From: Trichosphaerium sp. ATCC 40318 | Lineage: Eukaryota; Discosea; Flabellinia; Trichosidae | Direction of reading: 5' to 3' | NCBI GenBank assembly: GCA_038496445.1 | Contig: JALMLS010000288.1 | Span: forward strand, 1 to 64,000 | Length of the DNA stretch: 64,000 bases | Shown: piece after piece, positions 10,736-22,522 of the stretch | Layout of the letters: every line of letters starts with the position of its first letter | How positions within the stretch are numbered: position 1 is the first letter of the stretch | The notes under the pieces: model-generated | What the model was told of the DNA's origin: nothing | Database searches by the model: none | What the model saw: the letters and a program-made list of their open reading frames with translations, nothing else | Program-made: the position numbers and the translations under genes

Positions 10736-10912
10736 TACTTCTGGCTAGACACATTTCACATACATGTCCAATCCTTAACCACCACTTAGAAAACAGTTCA
10801 ACTGCCACTTACACATTTTTGAATTCAAAATCTGCATTCCTCTTTCTCTTGCTTCAGCCTCACTGTTGTTTCTTTAGATGAGCCTGAATTTGGTGAGTTT
10901 GTGCATTCACTC
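10736..10912. other. No gene seen between element copies
   Basis: AT-rich sequence between the LINE fragment and the next TIR element. I see no coding potential or repeats beyond the flanking elements. Confidence 0.4.
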
Positions 10913-11375
10913 CAGTGGTGGAATAGGCCAACACGCAAATCGCACGTTTTGGGTAAGTTTATTTTCCACGTTTTGGACACGTTTTGGGCACGCATATTTG
11001 CCACGCATATCGCACGTTTTGGACACGCATAAAACACCATTTTATAGAAGAAAAGAAAATAACGATTTATTACAATACATAACTACATAACACAAAGAGG
11101 TTTGGTACAATTATTACAAACTTTACATAAAACTATCCCCACACAAATGATACCCAGTTTATATCAACCAACTTCATGTTTTTGCCATTTTACCTGCTTT
11201 TTCACCAATCCTGTGTTACAACAAAGTACATAATTGCCTGTAAAAAGTGGTTTAATAGAGCTATAGGCCATAATATCCTAATACATATTTTCTATTTGTT
11301 TTTGCTAAAAATGGTGCATCAAACCCCAAACCACCATGTAACAATGCATTGTACCTAATTATACCTAATGTTACA
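10913..11375 (+). mobile_element. Truncated copy of the TIR element
   Basis: It starts with a degraded terminal repeat (CAGTGGTGGAATAGGCCA), followed by GGGCACG/GGACACG motifs. About 400 bp then match the inner left part of the 11.8-kb element: TTTATAGAAGAAAAGAAAATAAC, the 'AACTTCATGTTTTTGCCATT' stretch and CAAACCCCAAACCACCA. The right terminal repeat is missing, so the copy is truncated and cannot move by itself. Confidence 0.7.
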
Positions 11376-11813
11376 TTTTTTGAGCAGTTTATACAGTGAG
11401 TCCAAAGTTATCAATAAAACAACAAAACCCAGCATAAAGCTACATTTTGCACTTTATTAAGTTTTCTTCTACTTTTTAAAGTTATTATTGTTGTTGCCTC
11501 ACTTTTTCTGGCTTTCAGTAAATATACTGGTGTCAGGTGGGTGTGCTGTGTTTCTACTTTTAAATCTGTTAGCTTCTTAAAGGGCATCTACCAAGCATTT
11601 GGCCTTAAAAACAAGCATTTAGTAGACATTTTGAGGATAATGACAAGTTTTTTCAGATTGGCAACTATTGGAAGTTTACCAGCTGGCAATCAGACTTTAA
11701 TGACTCATGAAAAGATTGGAGAGCTGGTTTACCACCACCTCTTGAACCTTCACCTCTACCTACACTATTTCTCAAAAACTCTTATATCAACACTAACAAT
11801 TTCCTTTCAACTA
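11376..11813. other. Intervening sequence between TIR elements
   Basis: AT-rich. Contains TACAGTGAGTCCAAAGTTATC at about 11392, which looks like a Tc1/mariner-type end, but no inverted partner was found. No gene supported. Confidence 0.3.
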
Positions 11814-12844
11814 CAGTGGTGGAATCGGACAGAACGCGGATCGCACGTTTTGGGCACGTTTTGGGCACATTTATTTTCCACGCAAAAGACACGTTTTGGA
11901 CACGTTTTGGGCATGTTTATTATCTACGTTTTGGGCACGTTCTAGGCACGTTTATTTTCCACGTTTTGGGCACGTTTTGGGCACGCATATTTGCCACACA
12001 TATCACACGTTTTGGGCACACATAAAACACCACTTTATAGAGGAAAAGAAAATAACGATTTATTACGATACATAACACATAACAATTACAAAGAGGTTTG
12101 GTACAATTATTACAAACTTTACATAAAACTATCCCACATAAACGATATCCAGTTTATATCAACCAACTTCATGTTTTTGCCATTTTACCTGCTTTTTTCA
12201 CCAATCCTGCCTTATCGTAAATACTTAAGCAAGAACTTACCTAATTAGGCAAAAAATCTCAAATCCAATAACCATCTTTAAAAAGAGGTTTAGTGGAGTT
12301 ATTGAGCCATAATATCCTTAAACTACCCTAAATACCTATTTTCTATCGTTTTTGCCTTAAAAAGGGGCACCAAACCCCAAACCACCACGAAACCATGCAT
12401 CATACCTAATAGTGGGCCATGCTTCGTTTTTTAAAGGATTCGTACTAGTAGACCTGAGTTATTCACGAAAAATAGAAAAATCAAGAAATTGTTGGTTTTT
12501 GGGTATTTTTAGATTTTTTCGCCTACTTTTAGAGCCATGCCGATACAAACCTAACTACTGCTTACTTGGGTGAAAATACATGTTTTATTGTTGACAATTG
12601 GAGGCGATCAGCTTTGGGGTGAGATGGTTGAGTTTTGAGTTTGTCAATTTTTTTATTTTGAATTTTTCTCCAAATTTCTATTAAGAACAGGACATGGTTA
12701 AAACACGCAAATGGCACGTTTTGGGCATGTTTATTGCAAATATACAACACGCAAATGGCACGTTTTGGGCACGTTTTGGGCACGTTTATTTTCCACACAA
12801 ATGGCACGTTTTAGGCATGCGTATTTTGTCCGATTCCACCACTG
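11814..12844. mobile_element. 1.03-kb TIR element with subterminal GGGCACGTTTT arrays
   Basis: Terminal inverted repeats are CAGTGGTGGAATCGGACA (11814-11831) and its inverse at 12827-12844, flanked by CTA and ATA, an imperfect 3-bp duplication. Both ends carry arrays of an approximately 11-bp motif (GGGCACGTTTT and variants such as GGACACGTTTT): about 11845-12020 on the left and 12705-12810 on the right. The roughly 680-bp core is AT-rich, is partly shared with the copy at 10.9 kb and encodes no transposase I can see, so it is non-autonomous. The arrays may be transposase binding sites. Open frames translating as repeated 'RFGHVLGTF' are artefacts. Confidence 0.83.
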
Positions 12845-13847
12845 ATATTACATGTAATTTATCTTTGTCTTGTGAATCGGTGTATTTGGGTGCTGAGGTT
12901 CAAATGAGCTATGTTTCGTTAGAATTGTTGAAATACTAAGAGTGTTATGTGTTGTTTAATAAATGACCACCATTTTTGTGTTTTTTTTGCTGTTGATGTA
13001 TTGGAAATTGTACTTTTTCTAAATATCTACCTTAAAAGTATACAAACATGAACAATCAAACATCTTTTCATGAACAAAAAAGGTTTTGGCATTGCCTACA
13101 TGCCAAGGGTGGCATGTTTTGAAATGCTTGATTAATGTCAGAATGCTTCACAAAAGGTGGTTACTGGAATTTTGATACAACTTAAAGTCAAAACTCAATA
13201 AAATGCCAACAACACATTTTTTGTGCTTATCATTACTTTTGTGCAAATGCTACATCAGCAACAAAAACAACATAGCAAGAAAAATGCCATTATAACCATA
13301 TTATATTCTGTACTTAGCACACTGTCACTGGTCTTCAAAGAGGTTTACATTGTTTGGCTCATAAAATACAAATTGGCCACTTGCTTTACCTAAAACCTGT
13401 TTAACACCAAAATTCTGGGTTAAAAACTCAATAAAGATTGGTTTTGGAGAAGATCTGTTTGTGATGACTGCGGAAACCTATATCAACACATAAAACACCA
13501 TTTGGAAGCTTCATGCTGGCTAACTATCAAACATACAAGGAAAAACAAAAACTCACACAGGCACATTTGGCAATGGGGTTACATTTTTTAAATGTTACTC
13601 TTTTTTGGGTGTTCTGGACAAGAAGTATAATTTACACAAATCTAACATTTCTCACAAGTTATATCATGTGCTTTCTATAATATGTGCTAAATGAATATTA
13701 TTCAATGGCCTTGCCCAAATGCCCACCCTGTTGGCTTTGAGCATGCACAAGTGTTGATGGATGGCACAGTCCACTTTAGATACAGCAAAAATATAATCAC
13801 AACTCTTACTTATTTTAGATGCCATGTACAAATCTATAACAAAAAGA
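12845..13847. other. AT-rich stretch without a supported gene
   Basis: About 1 kb of AT-rich DNA inside the mobile-element nest. Short open frames on both strands show no recognisable motif and no consistent splice pattern. Probably decayed element sequence. Confidence 0.4.
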
Positions 13848-13911
13848 TAAACATTAGCCATAACCGGAGAGGTTAAGAGGTATTTTAATGTTTTTTGCAA
13901 GTTTAGACCAT
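13848..13911. repeat. 64-bp direct repeat, left copy
   Basis: TAAACATTAGCCATAACC... through TTTAGACCAT, identical except for one T/C difference to 14215-14278. The right copy lies in LINE context; the left copy looks displaced. See the LINE fragment between them. Confidence 0.85.
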
Positions 13912-14640
13912 TCATTTAGATCTGATGAGATGTGTTTGACAAGCATACCAATGGCCTAGCATATTCCCACTCAAAAAAGAGCAGTGGTGCTGAAGTGGAT
14001 ACTGGTTATCTGTATGTCTAACAGAAAGCAATTTAAGCAGAAATCTCCATAAAATATCACATGGTTTGTTAATTCCCCTCAGGGAACTGACTGACTTTAG
14101 CATTTTATGCACCTTCCAGCCTTTGTCTATCATAATTTGTAGTGTAGGAGGCCATTTGATGTTTGCAGGTTTAGGGGTGTTGTGCTTGACTATGTCAGAC
14201 ACTTTAACATACCTTAAACATTAGCCATAACCGGAGAGGTTAAGAGGTATTTTAATGTTCTTTGCAAGTTTAGACCATAAATTGTAACACTTGCTACCTA
14301 TACTTGAGAGATTTGACTCCCACAAGTTTGAATACAATGTAGTAACATTAGTGTGTCTAAACCATAAAAAAGCTTTGAAATTGGCTATAGTGGATATCTG
14401 GAACAGACAATCCACGTATTTTTAGTGGTTTGGCAAAATAAAGCATTTGAGACTGTGCATAGGTTCCGAGTATAGCATGTTTGGACTGTAGAGTTTTGGC
14501 ATAGAGTTTCCATGAGTTGAGAGATTTTACTATTTTATCAAGTCAAAGGTTAAAGTGTTATTGGAAGATAAAGTAAAGCCTAAGTATTTAGTGTTTGGAG
14601 AAGATGAAAGTGTCTGTGGTGTAGCACTCATGCTAAAGCA
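13912..14640 (-). mobile_element. LINE 3' fragment, copy 2
   Basis: Minus-strand reading gives KVHKMLKSVSSLRGINKP, CDILWRFLLKLLSVRHTD and YPLQHHCSF. This is clearly paralogous to LINE copy 1 (MLKSVSK...RGVNKPRDILWRYLLKLL). It continues upstream into YNLWSKLAKNIKIPLN and ISTIANFKAFLWFRHTN, shared with copy 1 as ISTIVDNFKASFWFRH. The two copies differ enough to be old, separate insertions. This one is not interrupted by the TIR element and shows the ancestral state at that site. The fragment is broken by stops and by the 64-bp repeat. Confidence 0.65.
14215..14278. repeat. 64-bp direct repeat, right copy
   Basis: Second copy of the 64-bp repeat at 13848-13911, here continuous with LINE copy 2 sequence (minus strand, YNLWSKLAKNIKIPLN). 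Confidence 0.85.
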
Positions 14641-14810
14641 CATTTACCTGTGGACATATTAAATGTGATGACAAAAAATCTTTCACATAACTGATACAAG
14701 TGCATAAACTCTTTTTTTTTTGTTGAAAATAATATTATAAAAACATGTTATATAATACTTAAGTTTGTCTTTAAAAGAAACAAGTTTATTAATAATACAA
14801 AAAACACTAA

Positions 14811-17189
14811 TTATGGTTTTTGTGGAGGAGTTGGTAGAGGTTTTGCTGCACCTGGTACAGGTAAAGGTTTTGGAGAAGGTGTAGGAGCAGGAGTAGGTGA
14901 GGGCTGAGTAGTTTGTGGTTGTATTGAGCCACTAGCTCCTGAACTTGAACCATTTCCTCCAAGGTTGCTACAAGTGTTAACAAATAAAAAACAAACTACA
15001 CATACGAAAGAAATTCTGGTACACCATTTTTGCGATAGTAAAGATAGCCTAAAATGACAAGCACAACAACAACAATCACTACCAATAAAAAGAATACAAT
15101 ACCAATTGCAACACCAGCACTACTTCCTCCTTCATCGTCATTAGCATTGGCACGTGCCTCACCTATTCAAAATTAGCAATGTGTGTATAATGTTTGGAAG
15201 GTGTACCAGCGGGTAGTCCATCAGCATTGCTTGCTTGGTAGAATAGTCGTACTCCTTTGAGGTTGTCTGCTGGAGAAAAGACTTCTTTTTTAGTGCTGTT
15301 TGGCCATGCAAAAGCCTTTTTGTAATATTAGCAATTTGAAGTTAATTCACGTTAGTTTAGTACCCAACCAACATCTCCATTGGGATACTCTGTGAAGTCC
15401 ATGCGCTCTGCAAAAATAGCTGTTTCGGTTACTTCTGTTTTGCTGCGTATGAATTGCCCTGCAGCAGTAATCTCAGCAAGGTAATACTTGCGCGTTGAGG
15501 TCCATGATGCAGACTCGCTCTCCCACCATGCCACTATGTGTTGTCAATGGCAAGACACGTTGTATTCGGTGGTAAACGTTCACAAGGGTGCGTACATAGG
15601 TAATTAGGTCCAAACTTTTTTAAGTGAATGCCGCGCTCATAAACGCCGTTTGTATTTGTAATGAAGTTGAGATTACCCACCATATCGCCTATACGCGTAA
15701 GGCGCATGAATTCCACAATCAAAGTGCCAAGTGTGTACCTGCTTCATCAATATTTACCAATGCGATGTCTATGCCGTTATCGTTGTACGTGTTTCCAGTT
15801 CGAGGCAGACCAATGGCCATTATCCAGCCATCATCAGTGCTACACAAGAATTACAGCTAGCTTGTTTAAAAAAAAATTGTTTATCCGTACTGCTTGCGTG
15901 TCAGCCCTCCCAGCGTACCATCTGAGTACCCTCCTTGCCCACTAATCGATGCATACGCTTTCCTGAACAAACAATGTAAGCAAAGGATGACAACAGCCTT
16001 ACGCACGCTTTGTTGTTGCCCCACACAATGCCTTGAATTGGAAAAGCGTCTGATAGACATATTGGAACCATGGTGTCGTTGGTCTGCGCCACTCTCAAGT
16101 CCAAGCTGTGACTATTTGCATAGGACAATTAACAAATGCAGAGTGCGGACTTGTACGTACCTACAACCCCAGCAAGTACCGTAAACAGGGCTGGAGCTAC
16201 GACCCACAGCCTTTGTCGGGTCAAAACTGCCTGGACCTGAGAATGGAAAATACTTGTAACTATCGCCCTCGTGCCCAGGCTCCAACTTGTTACACATTGA
16301 AGTGATGCTGTGCACTTTATAAGCTGCTAGATATACGAGGTCTCCGTTGTGATAGCCAAAGTTTAGGCGCCCTTCACCGAGTGTAAAGTCATATATGCGA
16401 TCATCTATTTTTGCATCCATAATGACACGCCCAGCGTTATCAAACCGCACAAAATGAAGTGTTTCGCATGGTGGGCATGGTCCAGGAGGTCCACAATCAG
16501 CGCACGGCGTTCCTTTCCTAATCAAAAGAGCAGTTTGTTCTAGTACGTTGTCAGTAAATGGAGGCATGAACAGAAAGGATCGTTCATTAAGCGTACCGTC
16601 CTCCATATCATGTTCGGCATTTTCTGAAGTTTCGTGAGCCCACAATCCGCGGACTTCCCTTCCAGAAGTTTTCCAATGGTTCTAAAGACGTGTTGGCATA
16701 GAGAGTTATGGGATGGGAAAACAAATGAACGAACCAAGACTTTGTATGTGGCGCTGACTCTCAATAAGTGAACTACGCCTGCGGTATCAGCAAACGCAAT
16801 CTTCGCTGTCTGGTCCTTCAACACGTGCGCATAAATTGGAGTTGGAGATCGATTATTGCCGATGAAATGTCTGTAGCGGAACACTGTCAAGCCTTTTGCG
16901 ACTGAAGCCCCAACTAGGAAATTGTAAAACAGTTAAATCAACTTGAAAACCGTTTTATTGAGTAAAAAACAAATGTCTAGCTTCGCAACGAGAAGATAAA
17001 GCGCGCTTAAGCATCCAAGCAAGTTCTGCAGCGAGCAGACTATTTTATTCTGAATAACGCGAAAACAAATTGTGTTTTGGTACCTGGTATGTCGTAGACT
17101 GTTATCAGATCGCTCAGGCTTTGCGCTTTTGTTAATGCGAACAAGCAATAGAAACATGCGAGTATGAGTGCCTTTGTTAACAATACCAT
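14811..17189 (-). CDS. Secreted / type I membrane protein of unknown function
   Basis: The start at ATG 17189 gives a signal peptide (MVLLTKALILACFYCLFALTKA, then QSLSDLITVYDIPG). The large ectodomain has short hydrophobic beta-rich units: VFRYRHFIGNNRSPTP, IAFADTAGVVHLLRVS, LHFVRFDNAGRVIMDA, DRIYDFTLGEGRLNFGYHNGDLVYLA. The spacing suggests a beta-propeller-like fold, but no named domain is recognised. A Cys/Pro/Gly-rich stretch (CADCGPPGPCPPC) lies at about 16460-16500. Near the C-terminus an acidic segment precedes one transmembrane helix (AGVAIGIVFFLLVVIVVVVL, about 15065-15110) and a basic stop-transfer YYRK. The short cytoplasmic tail is rich in Pro/Gly/Ser (TQPSPTPAPTPSPKPLP). It has about eight short introns. 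The terminal stop is within about 200 bp of the element nest. Alternative: a lectin-like or adhesion receptor. Confidence 0.65.
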
Positions 17190-17387
17190 GCCAACAACAA
17201 GTTGTGTTACTGTATTATTAGACTTTCCAAAATGGGTTTGTGCTACTTTATTTTGACCAAACGCCTTTCGGGCGCTGAAAAATAAAAAAAGTGCCTAACT
17301 GGGAGACTATTCATTTTATTGCGTACCCGTGGTACTAGTACAATTTCGTGGCGATAGAAACCAATGTTGTGACATTTATGTGTCACC

Positions 17388-18389
17388 TTATTGAAGGATA
17401 AGGTTTTTAGGAGGATTAGCAATGTCGCCTCCCCAGCTTGCAGAAACGTTATTTACAGGCCAGGCTTGGAAGCGTCCAGATTTGATATAAGCAGCAATCT
17501 TTGGTAAAGCTTGGAATCGCTTAATGTAAGCAATCAACACGTCTAAATAGTCATCAGAATGGACGCAGCCTAGCATTTATATTCGCCTACCTTGTTTCTC
17601 AAAGAGTTCAGGTGCAAACAAACGGTATTGATCCAAAATTTCGGCCATATGAAAATCAGGCCATGTCAAGTTATCTCCGTTCAAAAATTTATTGTCTTTG
17701 AGAAGAGTTGCTATCTGATCAAGCTTTGCTAACAATCACTATCAAAAAAAGCCGTATTTTAATAAACGCACGCGCTAATCTCTGGGTTTTAAATTCGGCA
17801 ACAGATTCAGGAGTATTCGAACGGTAGTAGTGTCTGACAGCCATATTTCTGACGTCCATTACCTTTGTTTGCAAGTTAGTTCTCTAACAAGACGAACACG
17901 TGTTCATATGACGTACAAAATCACCCCACATGTCAATGGTTGCTGCTTCGGCAGGGTTCGATCCTGCAAGGCCAGCGCACTTGCCCAAATACCTCAGTAT
18001 AGCATTGGATTGCGTAATCTTTGGTCCATTCTCTACTTATCGTTAACCTACAATTACGCGTTGTTTCTTACCACAAATGAGATACGGTAGGTTTGGTAGT
18101 ACTAAACCCATTGTTGGTTTGACATCTGTCCACTCTTTTCGTGACAGTTCAGGCCTTGGACCTTGTTGATAACGTTTGTCCTACAACGTGGTGAGCATGT
18201 GGGAACGTCACGCATGAAAAATAAGAACGTACAGTGTATGTCCACTCCAAATACTCCAGCATGTAAACACATGGCTGTCTAAGACCCCTTATCGCCCAAT
18301 AGCCCAACTCTACCTTGCCTGCTAAGTAACAAAGTAAGTTCAGCCAACCACGCTATTGTTTTGTTGTTACCTTGTGCCATTGTTGTCAT
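17388..18389 (-). CDS. Glutathione S-transferase, mu/sigma-like
   Basis: The enzyme should conjugate glutathione to electrophiles in the cytosol. Spliced from the minus strand, ATG 18389 gives MTTMAQGKVELGYWAIRGLRQP, the GST N-terminal beta-alpha motif with the catalytic-type Tyr (GYW.IRGL.QP). Then come MGLVLPNLPYLICENGPKITQ and SNAILRYLGK, the cis-Pro 'NLPY' and the 'QSxAI' glutathione-binding motif typical of mu-class enzymes. The C-terminal helical domain reads NKFLNGDNLTWPDFHMAEIL, like mu-class 'FAGDKVTYVDF', and ends YIKSGRFQAWPVNN. There are about six introns. It diverges from the neighbouring EEP-fold gene (about 220 bp apart). Length and motifs are normal; an active enzyme is expected. 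Confidence 0.87.
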
Positions 18390-18610
18390 TCTGTACTGTA
18401 GTGATACTAGCGCAAATGAATTCGTAAGTTTTTGACACACAAACTCATTGAGCCACAAAACCTGGTAAACTTCATCATCGCTGTAGGATACTGCGCTTGC
18501 GCGCTGGGGTGCTTGTTTAGTGAACAATACGCGATAATACGCTAAAAAGGAAAATTCAGTTGAAACTATTTTGGCAAGTCAACAACGCTCAAAATATCTA
18601 GAGGCTACAT

Positions 18611-19807
18611 ATGACTTCAAAGGCTTTGAGAATACTGCAGTGGAACTGTTATTTGATACCACGCTTGCTTGTAAACAAAAACAACGCCACGTGCACAAAC
18701 CAACGAGAAAGAGCAACATCTATCGGTAAGCTGTTACCAACGTTCGATATAGTGGCTTTGCAAGAAATATGGGGTTCTAACATTGACACGTTGCAAGCAG
18801 CGGTTGAAACTACGCATCAAGTACTAATTGGAGGCGCTTTTACGTTAGTTAAAGAATTTATGTACAGATACCTCCAGGTTATACTTCTTGGACGTGGATG
18901 CCCTTCTTAGATCAGGCACGCTTCTATTTGAACGCGAATGGCGGGTTATGGTCTGCTTGGCGCAAGGTTAGTAGTACTTGTATTTATTCAATATCCCTTT
19001 AAACATTACATAATGACTCAGCACTGAAATTGCGAGTAGAAGTTTACACTTGACGGATTCAACAAACACACCTTTACAATTTCAGAATCCAAGTCGCGTA
19101 AAGGCGTTCATGCGGTATTCCTATCAATACCATCACTGTGGCCAGGTATGTAGATACACATCTCGTTTACCTACACCGATGCACAACAGTTGATTTGTTT
19201 GTTTTCCCCTTTATTTTTTGCACGTGTCTTCAAAGGTGCCTAACTGACTGTGCAGGAAAAACATTACTGCTCATCAACACGCACCTGGACGCTATGAACA
19301 AACGATTTCAAAAAAAGCAGGTGCAGGAGATTTACACATTCGCGCGTACATGCGTCTTGAACTGGTTGGCGCACCCAGGCAATAGCTCAGCATCACTTGC
19401 AGTCCTTCTCATGGGTGACTTTAACATCCCATACAACTCCTCCAACTACAAATTCCTTATGAATCAGTTTTGCATGCGTGGTACGATCTGTTCTGTCAAT
19501 CACCAAATTCGGTGTTTGCTATTTCCTTACATAAGCATCGCACTCACAAAAAATCTGAATTGCAGACTTATACAAAGAATACTGCGGCTCGTTTAGCAGC
19601 CCAGAACCCACCTACGACTCCAAGACCAACTCGCTCGTTGTGTGGCAAGAGTCGGAAAGATTAGACTACGTTTTTGCCATTGACAAACTGGAGGGTGTAG
19701 AGTTAGCACGTGTGTCAGTAGAACAAGTTGATATTTTAAAGCAAAAAAATGGCCAGGAGCTGTCGGATCACTGGGGACAATCCATCACCTTGACTCTTAA
19801 AGAATAG
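18611..19807 (+). CDS. Endonuclease/exonuclease/phosphatase-fold hydrolase (sphingomyelinase-like)
   Basis: The protein carries the catalytic set of the DNase I/EEP superfamily in order: LRILQWNCYLIPRLL (N in 'WN'), FDIVALQEIWG (metal-binding E in 'QE'), TLLLINTHLDAMN (H), VLLMGDFNIPYN (D and N), RLDYVFAID, and a final ELSDHWGQSITL (D and H). The layout and the 'NTHLDA' motif are closest to neutral sphingomyelinase / phosphodiesterase-type members rather than to Ape1 or LINE endonucleases. No signal peptide or transmembrane helix is seen. It starts at ATG 18611 and has about four introns. It stands alone and is not part of a LINE ORF, despite mobile elements 4 kb away. The substrate is not determined by the sequence. 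Confidence 0.8.
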
Positions 19808-19992
19808 CAATACCTGAGGAATACTTGAGGAGTAGATGAGGAATTATGTACCCCTCAGGTGTAGCGCCGCGAGTATTCGCATTTTGAGTGCGTATTGGAT
19901 TGTTAGGTTTTTTTTTTTAAATTTATTTATTATTTAGGTATCCTCGTTTAGTTAATGTACATTAAAATCCAGTTTCAAACTGCATCCTTGAC

Positions 19993-21373
19993 TTATACCT
20001 CGACGTAGTTGTACTTTGGATTGTTCAAGTTGATAAATGCATATTCGTTTGCGCCACCACATGTCCTGTAATTGGACTCCTTTGCGAACATGACCCAACC
20101 GTAATGCTCCATTCTCTCAAAGAAATCAATATAGGTCTCCAGCGCTTTAGGCCACATCTCCTGTGTTTGCGTGTGGACCTCAATCACTATCTGCCACACT
20201 GGTAATCCATCCTTGAGCATCTCCTCGAACGCTTCGTACTCTGCGAGGTCGATATCAATTTTGAGAATGTCAATAAAATTGTGTCCCAACTTGTCCATCC
20301 AGGTGGAGAGCTATTGATACATTTTGTGGTTAACGCTGGTCTTTAAAAAATATGTCTGTTTTAAACAACACGATTCATACCTTGCGTACTGGGATCACAA
20401 CACCTGGTCTACGCGAATAACGGGATGTAATAGTACCATCAAGGTGTCCCAGACCGTAATCAAAGTGAAAGTTAATGTATGGGATTTTACCTGCATCTGA
20501 TTTCTGGTCTAAATGCGCCAATGCGTCAGTACACAGCCTCACCACTTCAAACAGAATGTGTGGACGATGTGACAATCATCTCGAGTGTACGTACCTACAG
20601 TAGGATCGAACGTATGAATCTCGCAATGGTCGTGGAGGGAATGAATGTCCTCTTCGAACGACGTGTCTTCATTCGACCCAAAAGAGTAAACAACGCAGGA
20701 TGGTGATGAAGCTAGTCTGAATCCGTCGCATACATATTTTCCTTGTTAAACACATCAATATAAAACAATCTAGGGGTTTGCGAGACTACAACGACAAACA
20801 CATGGACGGCATTAATTACATAATGCCTACATATCCATGGAGCTCTTTTTTTGCGTATTTTAAACGTACCGCCGTCTCCTGCAGCGCCTATGCGTTCTAT
20901 TGTTGTACAATGACTTATTGCGATTGGTTCAAAGAGAAAAGGGATCATGTATTGCCTGAACCACTCGCTGTTTTGGTTTCTTTCGATTTCATTTTTGACA
21001 TCATCAACCAACACATGCTGTTTGGCTAACCCGCGCTTGTAGATATCTTGGGCCTCCTTGGATATGGTAATGTCTTGTGTTGCTACAAAATGAGCGTAAA
21101 TAATTCAACGTGGCACTTTCTTTGGAAGCTTTAGCAATTGGAGTGCGCGCAGGCTCGAGGCAGCAACAGCAGCACGTTTAGTTATATAACAGTTTTCTAA
21201 TGAATGTTTTTCTGTTGTTTGAGAAAAGTGTTAAGAAATGCGTACCCAGAAGTACGCCACCGGTGGAGGGTCTCGCTACTACGTAGAGTAGACAAAGCAC
21301 TACAATACTGCCAACAGTCACTGCCACTTTATTTTGCGAATAACGGCGTACAATGGTACCTATACGGTGTCAT
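19993..21373 (-). CDS. Golgi-type membrane-anchored FkbM/METTL24-like methyltransferase
   Basis: Joining the first short exon (ATG 21373, MTPYRYHL) across a GTACGC intron gives a single N-terminal signal anchor, TVGSIVVLCLLYVVARP, typical of type II Golgi enzymes. A stem with DITISKEAQDIYKRGLAKQH follows. The catalytic part has IERIGAAGDGGTFK, matching the SAM-binding 'R.G..GDGG' start of the METTL24 / Methyltransf_21-22 group. It also has FIDILKIDIDLAEYEAFEEML, the 'LKIDiEg.E' motif. The C-terminal segment (MEHYGWVMFAKESNYR, GGANEYAFIN) is also as in that group. It is probably an O-methyltransferase acting on glycans or peptides in the secretory pathway; the substrate is unknown. It diverges from the GFA/CENP-V gene (256 bp apart). 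Confidence 0.72.
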
Positions 21374-21628
21374 TTGGGAGAAAAAGCCTATTGCGTACGC
21401 ATTTGTTTGTCCATTTGTTATTATCACTCTCTTACGCGTAGACGAGTGTTATTATGTGGTTTGAAGAGTTGTGAGATAATTTTAAGGAAATAAAACCTGT
21501 TTGTCCAAATTCAACCGGAATAAAATTCAACAGACAATTCTTTAAAAATCAGCACAATCAACTCAGCTTTACTGAAACATACTTTTAAAGACAAAGCAAA
21601 AGTTGGTTACAATTAAACGATTTATTAC

Positions 21629-22243
21629 ATGGCTGAAGAAAAACTGTTCAAAGGTGGGTGTCATTGTGGGGCGGTTAGATATGAACTCTTGTGGGACGGC
21701 AAGTCTGAACTACAAGACTGTAATTGTAGCATGTAACCAAAATCATTTCACTGCCCTCTACCGCTAATACCGTACAGCTGCAGTAAAAAGGGATTTATCC
21801 ACATCATCAGGCCTAATTTAGCGTTCAAGCTGCTGTCAGGAAAGGATAATTTGACTTTGTACCAGTTCAACTCCAAAGTTGCCAAACATTACTTTTGTAA
21901 GGTACAACGCGTACTGTTTAAATTCATAAAAGCTAAACGGCAAAATACCAGACTTGTGGAATTTGCACGCACTACATTCCAAGGTGAGCCCATAAGTCTT
22001 TGAATCATCGCTTTTTCGCTTCTAACTGCGCCTAAAAGGTCAAACCCGGACGGCGTAGACATTAATGCAAGGTGCGTTAAAGATAGTAGGGCGACTTACT
22101 GAACAACCGCTTTTAGAACTTTTGACGATTATGAAACGATCAAAGCGTCGTTGAACGTACAACCATTCGATGGCAGAAACTGGGAGGCTAATGCAGCAGC
22201 ATTATCTCACCTGTCCAAGGATCCAGACACTTCCGACCAATAG
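21629..22243 (+). CDS. GFA / CENP-V domain zinc protein
   Basis: After removing four short introns the protein is about 135 residues and reads MAEEKLFKGGCHCGAVRYEL, DCNCSICSKKGFIH, KVAKHYFCKTCGICTHYIPR and NPDGVDINARTFDDYE. These are the CxC, CxxC and final CxxC zinc ligands of the GFA family (glutathione-dependent formaldehyde-activating enzyme, animal centromere protein V), with the family's 'H.FC..CG' and 'NP.g..iN.R' signatures. The family binds structural and catalytic zinc and some members act on S-hydroxymethylglutathione. All ligands are present. Which cellular role applies here cannot be read from the sequence. Confidence 0.87.
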
Positions 22244-22522
22244 GTTGCTGTCAGTTTGGCTAAGTTTGGGCGCATGTACATGGTAAATTTTGTGACAAGG
22301 TCCGAAATTCAAAAAAACCGAATAAAATGGAGAAAAACGTATCAAAAATGGGCAATAACTTGGTCGCTTTAAAGTCAAATCCATTTTTGTACAATCGAAT
22401 TGTTCCTATTTTAACACAGCAAACCGCGATACTTTGTTGAGGCTGTAGTGTATTTTGGCAATTTGGTGAACAACGTTTACAATCTAGAGGCGGAAAACAG
22501 CACAAATAGCAGATATCTAACT

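Noticed and set aside
11388-11415. Tc1/mariner-like end CAGTGAGTCCAAAGTTATC
   Set aside because: No inverted partner found in the window; may be chance.
11816-12025. Open frame with GTFWARFGHVY-like repeats
   Set aside because: Same cause: subterminal array of the 1.03-kb element.
17935-17985. tRNA-like B box (GGTTCGATCC) with flanking stem
   Set aside because: Lies within a coding exon of the GST gene (SNPAEAATIDMWG) and has no A box or acceptor stem.
18611-19807. EEP-fold gene as the endonuclease domain of a LINE
   Set aside because: No reverse transcriptase follows; it is a complete intron-bearing gene.
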